Below, piece after piece: positions 34,414-44,756 of a stretch of DNA of 64,000 bases. The first letter of the stretch is position 1; each line of letters begins with the position of its first letter. The stretch covers positions 1 to 64,000 of the forward strand of contig JAUUPT010000016.1 in the NCBI GenBank assembly GCA_030843315.1. The letters run 5' to 3'. The position numbers and the translations under genes are program-made. The notes under the pieces are model-generated. The model was not told where the DNA came from. It saw only the letters and a program-made list of their open reading frames with translations, and made no database searches. This DNA comes from Bacteroidaceae bacterium. Its GTDB lineage: Bacteria; Bacteroidota; Bacteroidia; Bacteroidales; Bacteroidaceae.

Positions 34414-36204
34414 ATGAAAAATATAATAAAGATAATAGCTCTTGCTTCTTTGCTGACAGGTTGTGATGACCTCTTTGAACCTGCCATCGAGAACAATTTG
34501 GGTTTGGAGTATATGTATGAGAATGCGGACTATGCCGACGGAGTACTAGGAAATGCCTATACGCGTATTCCCTCTGATTCCTATTCATTCAATGATGTGG
34601 CTACGGACGATGCAGTCATCAATGATGTAACTAACGGTTACCGTAAGATGGCTTCCGGAACGTGGAGGGCGGACAACAACCCTACGGAACGCTGGCAGAA
34701 TTGTCGGGCAGCCATCCAGTATCTGAACCTCTTCCTGGCCAATGCTGATAAAGTGCATTGGGCAAACGATGAACTTGTATCCGGCATGTTCAATGACCGG
34801 GAGAAAGGAGAGGCTTATGCCTTGCGTGCCATGTATATGTATTATTTGCTCCAGGCTCATGGCGGATGGAGTGCGGACGGCCGGTTGCTGGGTATTCCTA
34901 TAATCACCGAACCGGAAGATGCAAATTCCGATTTCAATGTTCCACGAGCTTCTTTTGACGATTGCATGAAAGCTATTTATGATGATATTGAAAAGGCATT
35001 GAGCCTGCTCCCGACTGACTATGCCAATATCAACAGTGATGCAGAAGTGCCCTCCAAGTATAAGAATGAGGGAGTGACCAGAGTACAGTACAATCGTGTG
35101 TTTGGCAAGACTTTCATCGGACGTATTTCCGGCCGTATCGCTGAGGCCATCCGTTCGCAAGCCGCGCTCCTGGCTGCCAGCCCAGCTTTTGCTGAGGGCA
35201 CTAGCACCTCGTGGGAGGATGCCGCCAATTATGCTGCCACGGTGCTGGACCGCATCAATGGAGTCAGCGGTCTGGATGCTACCGGCGGTACTTGGTATTG
35301 CAATACTAATGATATTCAGAACATCGTCACAGCCGGTGAATCCCCCGCCGAGATATTATGGCGCGGTACGAAGAGCTCTTCCAATAGTTTGGAAGCAGAC
35401 AGTTATCCGCCTTCCATTTATGGCAAAGGACGCATTAATCCGACACAGAACTTGGTGGATGCTTTCCCAATGGCCAACGGATATCCTGTCTCAGAGGCTG
35501 AGGCAGACTTCGACAAGAGCAATCCGTATGCAAACCGTGATCCGCGCCTGGGGCAATATATCTTGTATGACGGAGCCACAGCTGGTGTCAACAACGACGT
35601 GATTCATACGGCTTCCGACTATACGGCCAATGACAACAGTCAGAAAGACGCGCTGAATAACGAAGAAGGATATTCCACCCGTACGGGTTATTACATGCGA
35701 AAGCTGTTGCGCCAGGACATCAACCTCGATCCGAATGTAAACAGTGAGCAGGAACACTATCAGGCACGTATCCGCTATACGGAAATATTCCTGAACTATG
35801 CCGAGGCTGCCAATGAAGCATTTGGTCCTACGGGTAGGGGAACCCATAGCTACTCAGCCTACGATGTTATCAAAGCCATCCGTAACCGTGCCGGTATAGG
35901 CACCGATAATGGCGATGCCTACTTGGAATCCATCAAGAACGACAAGGAGAAGATGCGAGAACTAATTCGTAACGAACGCCGTCTGGAACTTTGTTTTGAA
36001 GGTTTCCGCTTTTGGGACTTGCGCCGCTGGAAAGCCGACCTGACCGAAAAGGCATACGGCGTGAGCATCACGGGAAGTTCTTCCAAAACCTACGAACAGA
36101 TTGAGGTAGACAACCGCAATTATAAGGACTATATGTATTACGGCCCGGTACCTTACAGCGAAGTTCTGAAGTTCGATGCCCTGGAGCAGAACAAGGGATG
36201 GTAA
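34414..36204 (+). CDS. Second SusD-like lipoprotein (XusD-type), 596 aa
   Basis: Lipoprotein signal with Cys17 (LLTGCDDLFEPA), followed by a SusD fold: EKGEAYALRAMYMYYLLQAHGGW near residue 130 and the conserved end MRELIRNERRLELCFEGFRFWDLRRW. It is 31 bases downstream of the second SusC and is its likely lid protein. The two SusD proteins are clearly different, so this is not a recent duplication. Confidence 0.92.
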   Translation: MKNIIKIIALASLLTGCDDLFEPAIENNLGLEYMYENADYADGVLGNAYTRIPSDSYSFNDVATDDAVINDVTNGYRKMASGTWRADNNPTERWQNCRAAIQYLNLFLANADKVHWANDELVSGMFNDREKGEAYALRAMYMYYLLQAHGGWSADGRLLGIPIITEPEDANSDFNVPRASFDDCMKAIYDDIEKALSLLPTDYANINSDAEVPSKYKNEGVTRVQYNRVFGKTFIGRISGRIAEAIRSQAALLAASPAFAEGTSTSWEDAANYAATVLDRINGVSGLDATGGTWYCNTNDIQNIVTAGESPAEILWRGTKSSSNSLEADSYPPSIYGKGRINPTQNLVDAFPMANGYPVSEAEADFDKSNPYANRDPRLGQYILYDGATAGVNNDVIHTASDYTANDNSQKDALNNEEGYSTRTGYYMRKLLRQDINLDPNVNSEQEHYQARIRYTEIFLNYAEAANEAFGPTGRGTHSYSAYDVIKAIRNRAGIGTDNGDAYLESIKNDKEKMRELIRNERRLELCFEGFRFWDLRRWKADLTEKAYGVSITGSSSKTYEQIEVDNRNYKDYMYYGPVPYSEVLKFDALEQNKGW

Positions 36205-36238
36205 AATGAAGTATGTACAACTTAAATAAGATAAGATA

Positions 36239-37249
36239 ATGAAAAAGAATATATTGGCTTTGATGGTGCTTGCCGCACTGTTTGCCTCATGCGAAAACTC
36301 TGATTGGGACTTTCCCGATTACGGCAAGACAAGTGTCTATTTTGCCAAACAGACCCCGATACGTACCATCACATTGGGAACAGATACCTATGATACTACG
36401 CTGGATAATGAACATAAATGTCAGATAATGGCTGCTATGGGTGGAGTGTATGAAAATGAAACCAACCGTATCATTGACTTCAAGGTGGATAATTCACTTT
36501 GCGACGGCCTGACTTATGAAGACGGCAGGGAAGTGCTTCCGATGCCATCAGAGTATTATACGCTGGCATCCAATCAGATTATTATCCCGAAAGGCCGGGT
36601 ACTGGGCGGTGTGGAAGTGCAGTTGAATGATGCTTTCTTCAATGACCCCAAATCCATTGTGGCGAATTATGTCATTCCTTTGCAGATGACCGGCGTGGAG
36701 AATGCCGACACGATATTGGAAAGCAAGAACTATATCCTTTACGCCCTGAAGTACAAGAATAAATGGGATGGTTACTGGCTGAGCCGCGGTACGGATGTAA
36801 TTGATGACAACGGCACCGTCACTACAGAGGAACGCAAAGGTGAATATATTGAAGATGATGAAGTGCGCACACTCTCCACTTCGGCCTACAAGCAGGTGAT
36901 TTATCCGCTGTCTACGGTGGTACAGGTGTACAAGGATAACGGACTGTTGGGAACTGAAACCCTGAACTGTGATTTGCTGCTCACGTTCGATGATAATGAT
37001 AACTGCATCATAACCAGTGCTACCGAAGGCTACACAGTAAGCGGAAGCGGCAAATGGACCCAGGAAGGTGCCAAGAAGGCCTGGGGTGACAAAGACAGGG
37101 ATTTGCTGGAACTGAACTATGAAGTGATGTATTACTACCGGCAGCAAGCCGATGGCCCCACACTGTACAAAAAGTACACTTGTGATGATATGCTGGTAAT
37201 GCGCGACCGTGGCAGCAAACTGGAAGAGTTTACTCCCGGAAGCAATTGA
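36239..37249 (+). CDS. Surface glycan-binding lipoprotein (XusE-type, DUF1735/DUF4361), 336 aa
   Basis: Lipoprotein signal with Cys18 (ALFASCENSDWDFPDYG), a beta-rich DUF1735-type N-terminal domain (about 25-160, with SNQIIIPKGRVLGGVEVQL) and a DUF4361-type C-terminal domain (about 175-330). Proteins of this layout are surface glycan-binding proteins of Bacteroides loci and correspond to xusE next to xyn10A. It lies between the second SusD and the xylanase, with 34- and 32-base gaps, so it is in one operon with them. Confidence 0.85.
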   Translation: MKKNILALMVLAALFASCENSDWDFPDYGKTSVYFAKQTPIRTITLGTDTYDTTLDNEHKCQIMAAMGGVYENETNRIIDFKVDNSLCDGLTYEDGREVLPMPSEYYTLASNQIIIPKGRVLGGVEVQLNDAFFNDPKSIVANYVIPLQMTGVENADTILESKNYILYALKYKNKWDGYWLSRGTDVIDDNGTVTTEERKGEYIEDDEVRTLSTSAYKQVIYPLSTVVQVYKDNGLLGTETLNCDLLLTFDDNDNCIITSATEGYTVSGSGKWTQEGAKKAWGDKDRDLLELNYEVMYYYRQQADGPTLYKKYTCDDMLVMRDRGSKLEEFTPGSN

Positions 37250-37281
37250 TAAAACCGATTTCCAAGTAAAGACAAATATCT

Positions 37282-39528
37282 ATGAAACAATATATAAATA
37301 AAACAATAGCAGTAATGTCTGCATCGGTCATTCTGGCCGGATGCACGGACACAGATATTGCCAAATTTGCGGTGGAAAAGCCGCAGACAATAGCAGACAT
37401 GGAGTATTTGAACGAATACGATGCGCTGAAATCATACGTCGACCGTACCGCCTCTCCCAACTTCAAGTTGGGAACGGGCGCCTCGGCAGCCGATTATAAT
37501 TCGAAAGGAATTGTCTACCGTCTGGTCAATGCGAATTATGACGAAATGACGGCAGGCAACGAAATGAAGTACAGTTATTGTGTGGCGGAAGACGGAACGA
37601 TGGATTTCTCCACAGTTTCTTCCCTGGTAGAGAACGCACGCTCGGCAGGGGTGTCCATTTTTGGTCACACCCTCTGCTGGCACGCGCAGCAGCAGAACAA
37701 ATACCTGAACGGGCTGATTGCGGACAAAAACGTGGAGCCCGATCCCAGTACTGCGAATCCGGTTTTGCATATCAATACCTCGGCAGCCAAAGAAAACCCC
37801 TGGGACTGGGAAATCTATTACGACTTGGACACTCCTCTGACCATAGGGCAGGAGTACACTATCAGTATGCGCACCAAGGCATCATCCGCCACTTCATTCC
37901 CTTTCTGGCCGGGGCTTATCGATGGGTCCGAAACCCATTATCTGCCAAGCTTTTCGGCAAGTGAGCAATGGGGCACTTCTTCCATCACTTTCACGCCAAC
38001 TGCCGCTATCGAACGGTTACGGTTCTGCTTCGGGCAATTCGGAGGCGATTTGTATTTTGATGATGTGGTGCTGACCGCCACAGGTTCGGATGTAAATCTG
38101 ATAAACAACAGTTCTTTCGATGAAGACGATTTGACGGGCTGGAGCAAGGCAAGCTGGGTAGACTATACTTACCGGATAGAGAGGGTTACAGCCGGAGTTT
38201 CCGGTGGATGGGAGAACTTGGTCAGCAATGCCGATTGCGAAAGCGATGATGTTTCCTGTTTCTATGCTACCGAGATAGGAGTTGGCCCCAATCCGGCAAC
38301 TATCGGTGCAGCCGGAACCGGTGCCGATGGTGCAGGACATGCCATCGTGGTACATTCGGGCGATAATCCGGCAAATACTTGGGACACACAGTTCTTCGTT
38401 AAAGTTCCTTATACGTTCCAGCAGGGCGAGGCATATCGCTTCAGCATGAAGGTACGTGCCGACAAGAATGCTACCGCCGAATCTCAGGCGCATAACGAAC
38501 CCGGTGGCTATCTGCACTGGGCTATGGTAGGTAGTCCCAACATTACGACAGAGTGGCAGGAATATACTAATTCGGGAGTGATTGCCGCAGAGCAGAACGG
38601 CATGAACACCATCGCATTCAACCTTGCTGTACTGCCCGAAGCCAATACCTATTACTTTGATGATATCCATTTTGAGATAGAAAAAGCGGGCGATACCGTT
38701 CCCATGACTCCGGAAGAGAAGAAAACCGTCCTGACGGAAGCTATGGAGTCCTGGATAAAGGGCATGATGGAAACCACAGGAGATTACGTCAAGAGTTGGG
38801 ATGTGGTGAACGAACCCATTTCGGGAGATGACAATGATGGGGATGGTATTTACGATTTATGGTCAGTCGACCATGTATCGGCAGATGATGCCGCCAATAA
38901 TTTCTACTGGCGCGACTATCTGGGCGATGAAGACCTAGTACGCCTGCCGGTGAAGTTTGCCCGTCAGTATTTTGCCGAGAACGGCGGCAGCCCGTCCGAC
39001 TTGAAGTTGTTCATCAACGATTACAACCTGGAATCGGATTGGGACGACAACAAGAAACTGAAGAGCCTGATAGAATGGATCAAGCGTTGGGAAGCCGACG
39101 GTACGACGCAGATTGACGGCATCGGCTCGCAGATGCACGTTTCCTGTTTTGCCGATCCCGCCACCCAGCAGAGCAAGGAAGAGCATGTGGTGAAGATGCT
39201 GGAACTGCTGGCAGCAAGCGGTAAACTGGTGAAAATCTCCGAACTGGATATGGGATATGTGGATGCTGCCGGCAATGCAGTAAAGACAGCTGATATGACA
39301 GAGGAGCAACACAAAGCGATGTCTGATTACTATAAGTTCATTGTGAAGAAGTATTTCGAAATCATTCCTGCCAATCAGCAGTATGGTATCACGCATTGGA
39401 GTCCGACAGATGCCGGAGATGCTTCTTCTGACTGGCGTGCCGGCGAACCTATCGGCCTATGGGATAGAAACTATAACCGCAAGCATGTATATGCCGGATT
39501 TGCCGACGGTCTGGCAGGAAAAGAATAA
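37282..39528 (+). CDS. xyn10A: GH10 endo-xylanase with inserted carbohydrate-binding modules, surface lipoprotein, 748 aa
   Basis: Endo-beta-1,4-xylanase. Lipoprotein signal with Cys21 (VILAGCTDTD). The (beta/alpha)8 barrel starts normally (TAGNEMKYS near 91, GHTLCWHAQQQNKYL at 128-142) and is then interrupted by about 330 residues with two CBM4/22-like beta-sandwich modules (about 150-275 and 310-465). It resumes with the acid/base E511 (WDVVNEP) and nucleophile E654 (ISELDMG). This split-barrel plan is known for Xyn10A of B. intestinalis and B. ovatus. It ends the xus operon and would cut xylan at the cell surface for the two SusCD pairs. Confidence 0.92.
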   Translation: MKQYINKTIAVMSASVILAGCTDTDIAKFAVEKPQTIADMEYLNEYDALKSYVDRTASPNFKLGTGASAADYNSKGIVYRLVNANYDEMTAGNEMKYSYCVAEDGTMDFSTVSSLVENARSAGVSIFGHTLCWHAQQQNKYLNGLIADKNVEPDPSTANPVLHINTSAAKENPWDWEIYYDLDTPLTIGQEYTISMRTKASSATSFPFWPGLIDGSETHYLPSFSASEQWGTSSITFTPTAAIERLRFCFGQFGGDLYFDDVVLTATGSDVNLINNSSFDEDDLTGWSKASWVDYTYRIERVTAGVSGGWENLVSNADCESDDVSCFYATEIGVGPNPATIGAAGTGADGAGHAIVVHSGDNPANTWDTQFFVKVPYTFQQGEAYRFSMKVRADKNATAESQAHNEPGGYLHWAMVGSPNITTEWQEYTNSGVIAAEQNGMNTIAFNLAVLPEANTYYFDDIHFEIEKAGDTVPMTPEEKKTVLTEAMESWIKGMMETTGDYVKSWDVVNEPISGDDNDGDGIYDLWSVDHVSADDAANNFYWRDYLGDEDLVRLPVKFARQYFAENGGSPSDLKLFINDYNLESDWDDNKKLKSLIEWIKRWEADGTTQIDGIGSQMHVSCFADPATQQSKEEHVVKMLELLAASGKLVKISELDMGYVDAAGNAVKTADMTEEQHKAMSDYYKFIVKKYFEIIPANQQYGITHWSPTDAGDASSDWRAGEPIGLWDRNYNRKHVYAGFADGLAGKE

Positions 39529-39577
39529 TTCAAGGTTTGAATAAATTGGTTTATTGATTTAGTTTGGGTTTATTGGA

Positions 39578-39618
39578 TGGCAGAGTTTGTAATGAACTCT
39601 GCCATACCAATATTTTTT
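39578..39618 (+). terminator. Rho-independent terminator at the end of the xylan operon
   Basis: TGGCAGAGTT (39578-39587) pairs with AACTCTGCCA (39595-39604) around a 7-base loop, followed within seven bases by eight T. It closes the operon just before the convergent HTCS gene. Confidence 0.88.
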
Positions 39619-39620
39619 TT

Positions 39621-42600
39621 CTAAGAATCTTTTTCCCCTAAATGCTGTTCCATATAAGTGGTGGGCGATACGCCATACAATACCTTGAATGCCGTTGCAA
39701 AATTATTAGGATTTGTAAATCCCGTCAGTTCTGCCACTTCCGATACCGTATATCGTTTCTCTTCAAAAAGAATAGCTGCTTGCTTCAATCTGGCATTGCG
39801 TATAAAGTCACGGGTAGTCTGGTTGGTCAGTTCTTTCAGTTTCCGGTGCAGATGCACACGGCTGATCCCTACTTCAGTAGTAATCGTTTCTACCGTCAGA
39901 TTCGGATTGCTCATATTCTCATTTATCACTTTCATGATACGCTCCATCAATTTGTCATCAGCCGACGGTGCTTCTATTTTCTTTAATTGGTCTTCTCTGA
40001 TCTGCTGACCGCTGAACGTGTTGCGCAACCTTTCCCGGCTGCGAATCAGGTTCCCAACTGTTTTCCGCAATATTTCAATATTGAATGGCTTTGTGATGTA
40101 TGCATCCGCACCGTTTTCCAGTCCTTCGATATTATCTTCTTCGCGTATCTTGGCGGTGAGCAGGATGACGGGGATATGGTTCAGGTTCACATTCTGCTTT
40201 ATTTTGCGGCATAAGGTCAGGCCGTCCATCTCGGGCATCATTACGTCACTGATGACCAAATCGGGTGTTTTCTTGAACATCATCTCCAGTGCTTCTTTTC
40301 CGTTGCAACTCTCAACAATGTGGTAGTCGGTTGACAATTCCTGGCAAATATAGCGGCGTATTTCTTCATCGTCTTCTACTATCAGAACGCGGAATTTTGT
40401 TTTTGAATATACTTTTGCACCTTCTTTCTCGTCCGGTTCAGAGGCCATAATAACAGAAGGTATTTGAGTATGGACAGGCGTTGTTGCAGTTTCAATGTCT
40501 GTATCCATTTCTTCGGGGCGCAGATGTGCATTTCCTATCGGCAGGCGGATAATGAAACGGCAACCGGGTTGTCCCTCAGGATTGTTTTCAACATGGATGT
40601 CACCATGGTGCAGTTCCACCAGCGAACGGGTCAGATGAAGTCCGATGCCCGTACCTACACCGGAATTATTCAGATTATTATGTATCTGGTAAAAACGTTC
40701 AAAGATATGTTCTTTCTCTTTGGGGTCAATGCCGATGCCGGTGTCTGCAATCACGATTTCTGCATATTTGTGTAGAGGGCCGGATGTTTCCTTGTCTTCG
40801 CCCGTATTTAAGCAGATGTTTATTGCTCCATCTTTCGGCGTAAATTTAAAGGCATTTGAAAGCACATTGAGGATAATCTTGTCAAAGTTGCCTGTGTCGA
40901 CCCACAGTTTCAGTTCATCTTTCTCTGGATGGTGAAATTGCAGGGAGAGATTCTTTTCTACAGCTTGTTCGGCAAATGTGTCGCACAGGTCGCTGATTAT
41001 GCCTACGATATCTGTTTCGCGGAAAGTGAGTGTCATTTGCCCTTTATCTATTTTGCGGATATCCATCAACTGGTTTACCAGGTGCAGGATGCGTTCGGCA
41101 TTACGGTAGATGGTCCGGTAAGCCCTTTGCCGTGTGCTTTCCATGTCATTGCTCATCAACTTTTGCAGTGGGCTGATGATAAGGGACATCGGGGTGCGTA
41201 TCTCATGCGAGATATTTATGAAGAACTGTAATTTGGCTTCATTGATTTGTTCGGCATGGATATGTTGCAGCATTTCCTGTTTGGTGCGGTAGCGGTGGCG
41301 TACTTGCATAATGATAAGATAGATTGCTCCCAATATTATCAGGGAGTAGATTAGTTTGGCCCACCATGATGCCCACCATGCAGGGAAAATACGAATGGTG
41401 ATTGCCTTTATTGCCGAATCTACCGTATAGTCCTGGGCTTTTACGCGAAAATGATAGGTGCCTGGCGCCATGTTGCTGAATGATACGCGGTTGGTACCTT
41501 TAGGAAGGCTTATCCAATGGTCGTCGTTCATGGCATAGAGGTAGGTGATGCGTTCGGGATTATTAAACTCCATGGTGGAGAATTCGATACTGAAGGCATT
41601 ATCTCCGTGTGAAAGATGGAATTCTTGTGCATCAAAGACGGCTTCGTTAATGATTTTGCGCCCGCCGGACAACATACCTTTTCTTACAGGAGTATTATGC
41701 AGATAGAAATCGGTGATACGGATGCTCCATTTCTTGGCCGGATTGGTAATTTCCTGCGGATTGAAATAGGTGATTCCGTTCATCCCGCCAAACCAGAGAG
41801 TTCCTTTGGAATCTTTAAAGGAAGCGTTTTTGTTAAACTCATTTCCTTGCAATCCGTCGCTTACATAATAATTGATAAACTTCTGATTCTTCAGATGGAA
41901 CTGTGAGATGCCGGCATTGGTGCTTATCCACAGGCAATCCTGGTCATCACCCTGAATGGCGTAGATGGCATTGCTGGGCAGTCCGTCGTCAGTTGTATAG
42001 GTAGTGAGGCTTGTACTTTTAGGGTCCCAACTTGATAGCCCTTCGGAAGTCCCTACCCAAATAATGCCGTTCCGGTCTTCGTAGATAGAGAGTATGATGT
42101 GATCGGCCAATATCTTATCGGATTTATAATCGGGCGTATTTAAATCGATGCAGTTCAGTCCGTCGTATGTACCGGTATAAAGTTTGTTATCTCTCGAATA
42201 AAGCAAACAACTGATCCAGTCATTTACTTGCGAATTGGTTACTTGTATTTGATATATGCGGCTATCCTTCAGGTTGTAATAGAAAAGACCGGCTCCCATT
42301 GTGGCTATCCATATCCGTTTGCTGTTATCTTCGGCAAATGCATAGACGCGCTGTACGGGGTTGCCGTCGTTGTCTGTCAAGTCTTGTATATATGTGCAGT
42401 GCCCGGTTTCTCTGTCCAGTTTTCCCATACCGTTTATGTAAGAACCCAGCCAAAGATTATGCTCCGAATCTTCGTATATATTGAAAATGATGGCGGGGAC
42501 AGACCGTTTATCGTCAGTGTGCGAGTAATGTACTTTCTGCCTGCCATCTTCGGTGATGCCATAGATGCCGTCGTTGTCGGTTCCCACCCATAATGTTCCG

Positions 42601-43700
42601 TAGTGGTCTTTATATAAGGTCGTGATGCAACTGGCCCCAATTATGTTTTTATCTATGGATTTATATCCCAGATATCTAAAACTGTTGGCTTGCGCAGGAA
42701 TCATTATTACCCCTTTCTGATAGATAGCCAACCAGATATTCCCGGCATTGTCTTTCAAGATAGAATGGACTTTCGATTGTTTGGAGTCAAAGTAGCTGTT
42801 TTCAAACGGATAATCGGATATCGTCTCTTTTTTGTTATTGTATATTTTTACCCCATTTCCGTCTGTTCCAATATAGAGTTCGTCTTGACTGCCTGAATAG
42901 AGTGTTTTGATGGGTAAATCCTGCTTGCCTTTATAAGTTATGGGGGTGAATCGGTCCTCTTTTTTATCGAGTTTATATAATCCGTTTCCCATACATGCTA
43001 CATAAATGTTGCCGTATGTGTCTTCAGATATAGAACTGATAGGTGTTCCTTTATAACCGGTAGGCGCTTCTTTCCCTTTCTTGAAATAGTACGAAACACG
43101 GTTGTCGGTTCCGAACCGATAGATACCATTTTCTCCTTTTGCAATCCATAAGTTGCCGGATTTGTCTTCCATCATATAGTCTGTCATATCCATTGGGATG
43201 GGCAATTCAACAAGACGGACATATAATTCGTCTTCTTTCACCGTTACCGTACAAAGCACGTTCCCACCTATCCATAATTCTCCGTTTTTCCGTTCCAGAA
43301 TGGTGGTGATATTGCTGTTCAATGCTTTTTCGTTTTCTTCTTTGGCACGTGGGCTGAAACTGTCGGTAGCCGGATTATACATCTGAAGTCCATTGTATGT
43401 ACCGACAAACAGACGCCCCTTACTGTCTTCAAACAAAGCTCGGACATAGTTATGACATAATGAATGTTCATTATTGGGATCATGTTTGTAGATGGTAAAC
43501 TTGGAACCGTCGTATCGGTTCAGGCCGTCTTCTGTGGCAATCCATATAAAGCCGTTCCGGTCTTGATATATCATATTAATCAAACTGCTGGATAGTTCCC
43601 TGTCAGTAGTAAACAATTTACAAGATTGTCCGTATCCCATTAAGGATAGAAATAAAAAAAGGATGGTTATTGTATTTTTCATGATTGTTGTGCTCTTCAT
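39621..43700 (-). CDS. Hybrid two-component system sensor/regulator (HTCS), 1359 aa
   Basis: One chain carrying a full two-component system. Order: signal peptide (ends SLMGYGQS), a periplasmic double propeller of about 14 regulator repeats (such as GFIWIATEDGLNRYD) to about residue 680, a Y_Y_Y domain (about 700-770), one membrane segment (about 775-800), HisKA with His832 (INISHEIRTPM), HATPase (DTGIGIDPKEKEHIFERFY, GTGIGLHLTRSL), receiver with Asp1152 (ISDVMMPEMDG), and an AraC HTH (about 1255-1355). It would sense a xylo-oligosaccharide in the periplasm and activate the locus. ATGs at 43700 and 43682 are both possible. It is convergent with the xylanase operon. Confidence 0.93.
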   Translation of the reverse strand: MKSTTIMKNTITILFLFLSLMGYGQSCKLFTTDRELSSSLINMIYQDRNGFIWIATEDGLNRYDGSKFTIYKHDPNNEHSLCHNYVRALFEDSKGRLFVGTYNGLQMYNPATDSFSPRAKEENEKALNSNITTILERKNGELWIGGNVLCTVTVKEDELYVRLVELPIPMDMTDYMMEDKSGNLWIAKGENGIYRFGTDNRVSYYFKKGKEAPTGYKGTPISSISEDTYGNIYVACMGNGLYKLDKKEDRFTPITYKGKQDLPIKTLYSGSQDELYIGTDGNGVKIYNNKKETISDYPFENSYFDSKQSKVHSILKDNAGNIWLAIYQKGVIMIPAQANSFRYLGYKSIDKNIIGASCITTLYKDHYGTLWVGTDNDGIYGITEDGRQKVHYSHTDDKRSVPAIIFNIYEDSEHNLWLGSYINGMGKLDRETGHCTYIQDLTDNDGNPVQRVYAFAEDNSKRIWIATMGAGLFYYNLKDSRIYQIQVTNSQVNDWISCLLYSRDNKLYTGTYDGLNCIDLNTPDYKSDKILADHIILSIYEDRNGIIWVGTSEGLSSWDPKSTSLTTYTTDDGLPSNAIYAIQGDDQDCLWISTNAGISQFHLKNQKFINYYVSDGLQGNEFNKNASFKDSKGTLWFGGMNGITYFNPQEITNPAKKWSIRITDFYLHNTPVRKGMLSGGRKIINEAVFDAQEFHLSHGDNAFSIEFSTMEFNNPERITYLYAMNDDHWISLPKGTNRVSFSNMAPGTYHFRVKAQDYTVDSAIKAITIRIFPAWWASWWAKLIYSLIILGAIYLIIMQVRHRYRTKQEMLQHIHAEQINEAKLQFFINISHEIRTPMSLIISPLQKLMSNDMESTRQRAYRTIYRNAERILHLVNQLMDIRKIDKGQMTLTFRETDIVGIISDLCDTFAEQAVEKNLSLQFHHPEKDELKLWVDTGNFDKIILNVLSNAFKFTPKDGAINICLNTGEDKETSGPLHKYAEIVIADTGIGIDPKEKEHIFERFYQIHNNLNNSGVGTGIGLHLTRSLVELHHGDIHVENNPEGQPGCRFIIRLPIGNAHLRPEEMDTDIETATTPVHTQIPSVIMASEPDEKEGAKVYSKTKFRVLIVEDDEEIRRYICQELSTDYHIVESCNGKEALEMMFKKTPDLVISDVMMPEMDGLTLCRKIKQNVNLNHIPVILLTAKIREEDNIEGLENGADAYITKPFNIEILRKTVGNLIRSRERLRNTFSGQQIREDQLKKIEAPSADDKLMERIMKVINENMSNPNLTVETITTEVGISRVHLHRKLKELTNQTTRDFIRNARLKQAAILFEEKRYTVSEVAELTGFTNPNNFATAFKVLYGVSPTTYMEQHLGEKDS

Positions 43701-43728
43701 AGCTGATATTATTGTTTTTCTTCCTTTG

Positions 43729-43736
43729 CAAAATTA
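43729..43736 (-). promoter_or_regulatory. -7 box of the HTCS gene
   Basis: Read leftward, TAATTTTG fits TAnnTTTG, 28 bases before the ATG at 43700. Twenty-five bases upstream lies ATCATGATTCT, identical to the 3' part of the motif at 24490-24500. Confidence 0.5.
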
Positions 43737-43943
43737 ATCAAAACATGAAAAATCCCAATATAGAATCATGATTAATTTAAAAGAAATAGACAGATTAACG
43801 GTGGTGGGTTGCCTGTGTCTGATTGGAGTATGAAATGAAATTCTTTGAATAATAGAGGGTGATAAATATGTTGAAGGAAGAGTGTCCTGCTTGATAATAA
43901 AGCAGGGGCTCTTCCTTTTTGTGTTTAGCAGATTAACTCACTG

Positions 43944-44756
43944 CTATTTTATCGGCAACTGAATCTCCGTCAGCCATTCATCCACATTTTCTTTGTTCCA
44001 AACGCCATCGATGTAACAGAAACGGGGGCGGTCGGCTATTTCATAGCCGTTGGCTTCGGCATAAGCATAGAGTTCTGCAAAAGTTTCCGGCATCCGTTCG
44101 TAGGCGCCGTAGTGACTGACGCAAAGGGCAACGGGGACTTCGGGCAATTCTTTGAACTTTATTAAATCGGAATCTTCCTTGCGTTCGGCCACGGCTTCGA
44201 AATACTCGATGTCGATGTCGACTCCATATTCATCATTGTACTCTACGGTAAAGCAATATTCAGGTCGGGGACACTGGCAACCCAAACGGTGCATCTCCGG
44301 GCCGATAATGTTGGGGCAGAGTTCGAACAAGTCTTGGTACGAGTTAATCTTGCGACGATGCGTGGCAAAAACTCTTGCGGGAAGCGATTTCTCAAATACT
44401 TTTTCCATAATGATTTCTTGTTTGCGGAGTTTGTTTCCCAGCTTTTCAAGTTCAGTTTGCCGCCATGTCAGGTTGTCCATTTCCTGCTTACACCGCTCGA
44501 TTTTCTCTTGAATCAGTTCTGTATCAGGATATTCTTTACCGTCCTCAAATAGTTCGGTAATTTCTTCCAGACTGAATCCCAGCCGTTTCAGATATATGAT
44601 CCGGTTCATCCGCCGAAGCTGGGCAATATCGTAGTAGCGATAGCCGGTCCACTCATCTACCTCGACGGAACTCAGCAGGCCAATCGTCTCGTAATGGCGC
44701 AACGTCTTGACTGTCACTTGACAGAGCTTTGAAAACTCTCCAATTTTAAACTTCAT
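43944..44756 (-). CDS. MerR family regulator with GyrI-like effector domain, 270 aa
   Basis: N-terminal MerR winged helix (KIGEFSKLCQVTVKTLRHYETIGLL, then DEWTGYRYY), a linking coiled coil (about 80-110), and a C-terminal GyrI-like/AraC-effector-binding domain (about 115-270, with VPVALCVSHYGAYERMPETFAELYAYAEANGY). This is the BmrR/TipAL plan, in which a small hydrophobic ligand triggers activation. The frame is open to 44798, but that codon lies inside a TATCTTTG -7 box (44803-44796), so a start at 44756 (or 44768) is preferred. Ligand and targets are unknown. Confidence 0.85.
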   Translation of the reverse strand: MKFKIGEFSKLCQVTVKTLRHYETIGLLSSVEVDEWTGYRYYDIAQLRRMNRIIYLKRLGFSLEEITELFEDGKEYPDTELIQEKIERCKQEMDNLTWRQTELEKLGNKLRKQEIIMEKVFEKSLPARVFATHRRKINSYQDLFELCPNIIGPEMHRLGCQCPRPEYCFTVEYNDEYGVDIDIEYFEAVAERKEDSDLIKFKELPEVPVALCVSHYGAYERMPETFAELYAYAEANGYEIADRPRFCYIDGVWNKENVDEWLTEIQLPIK

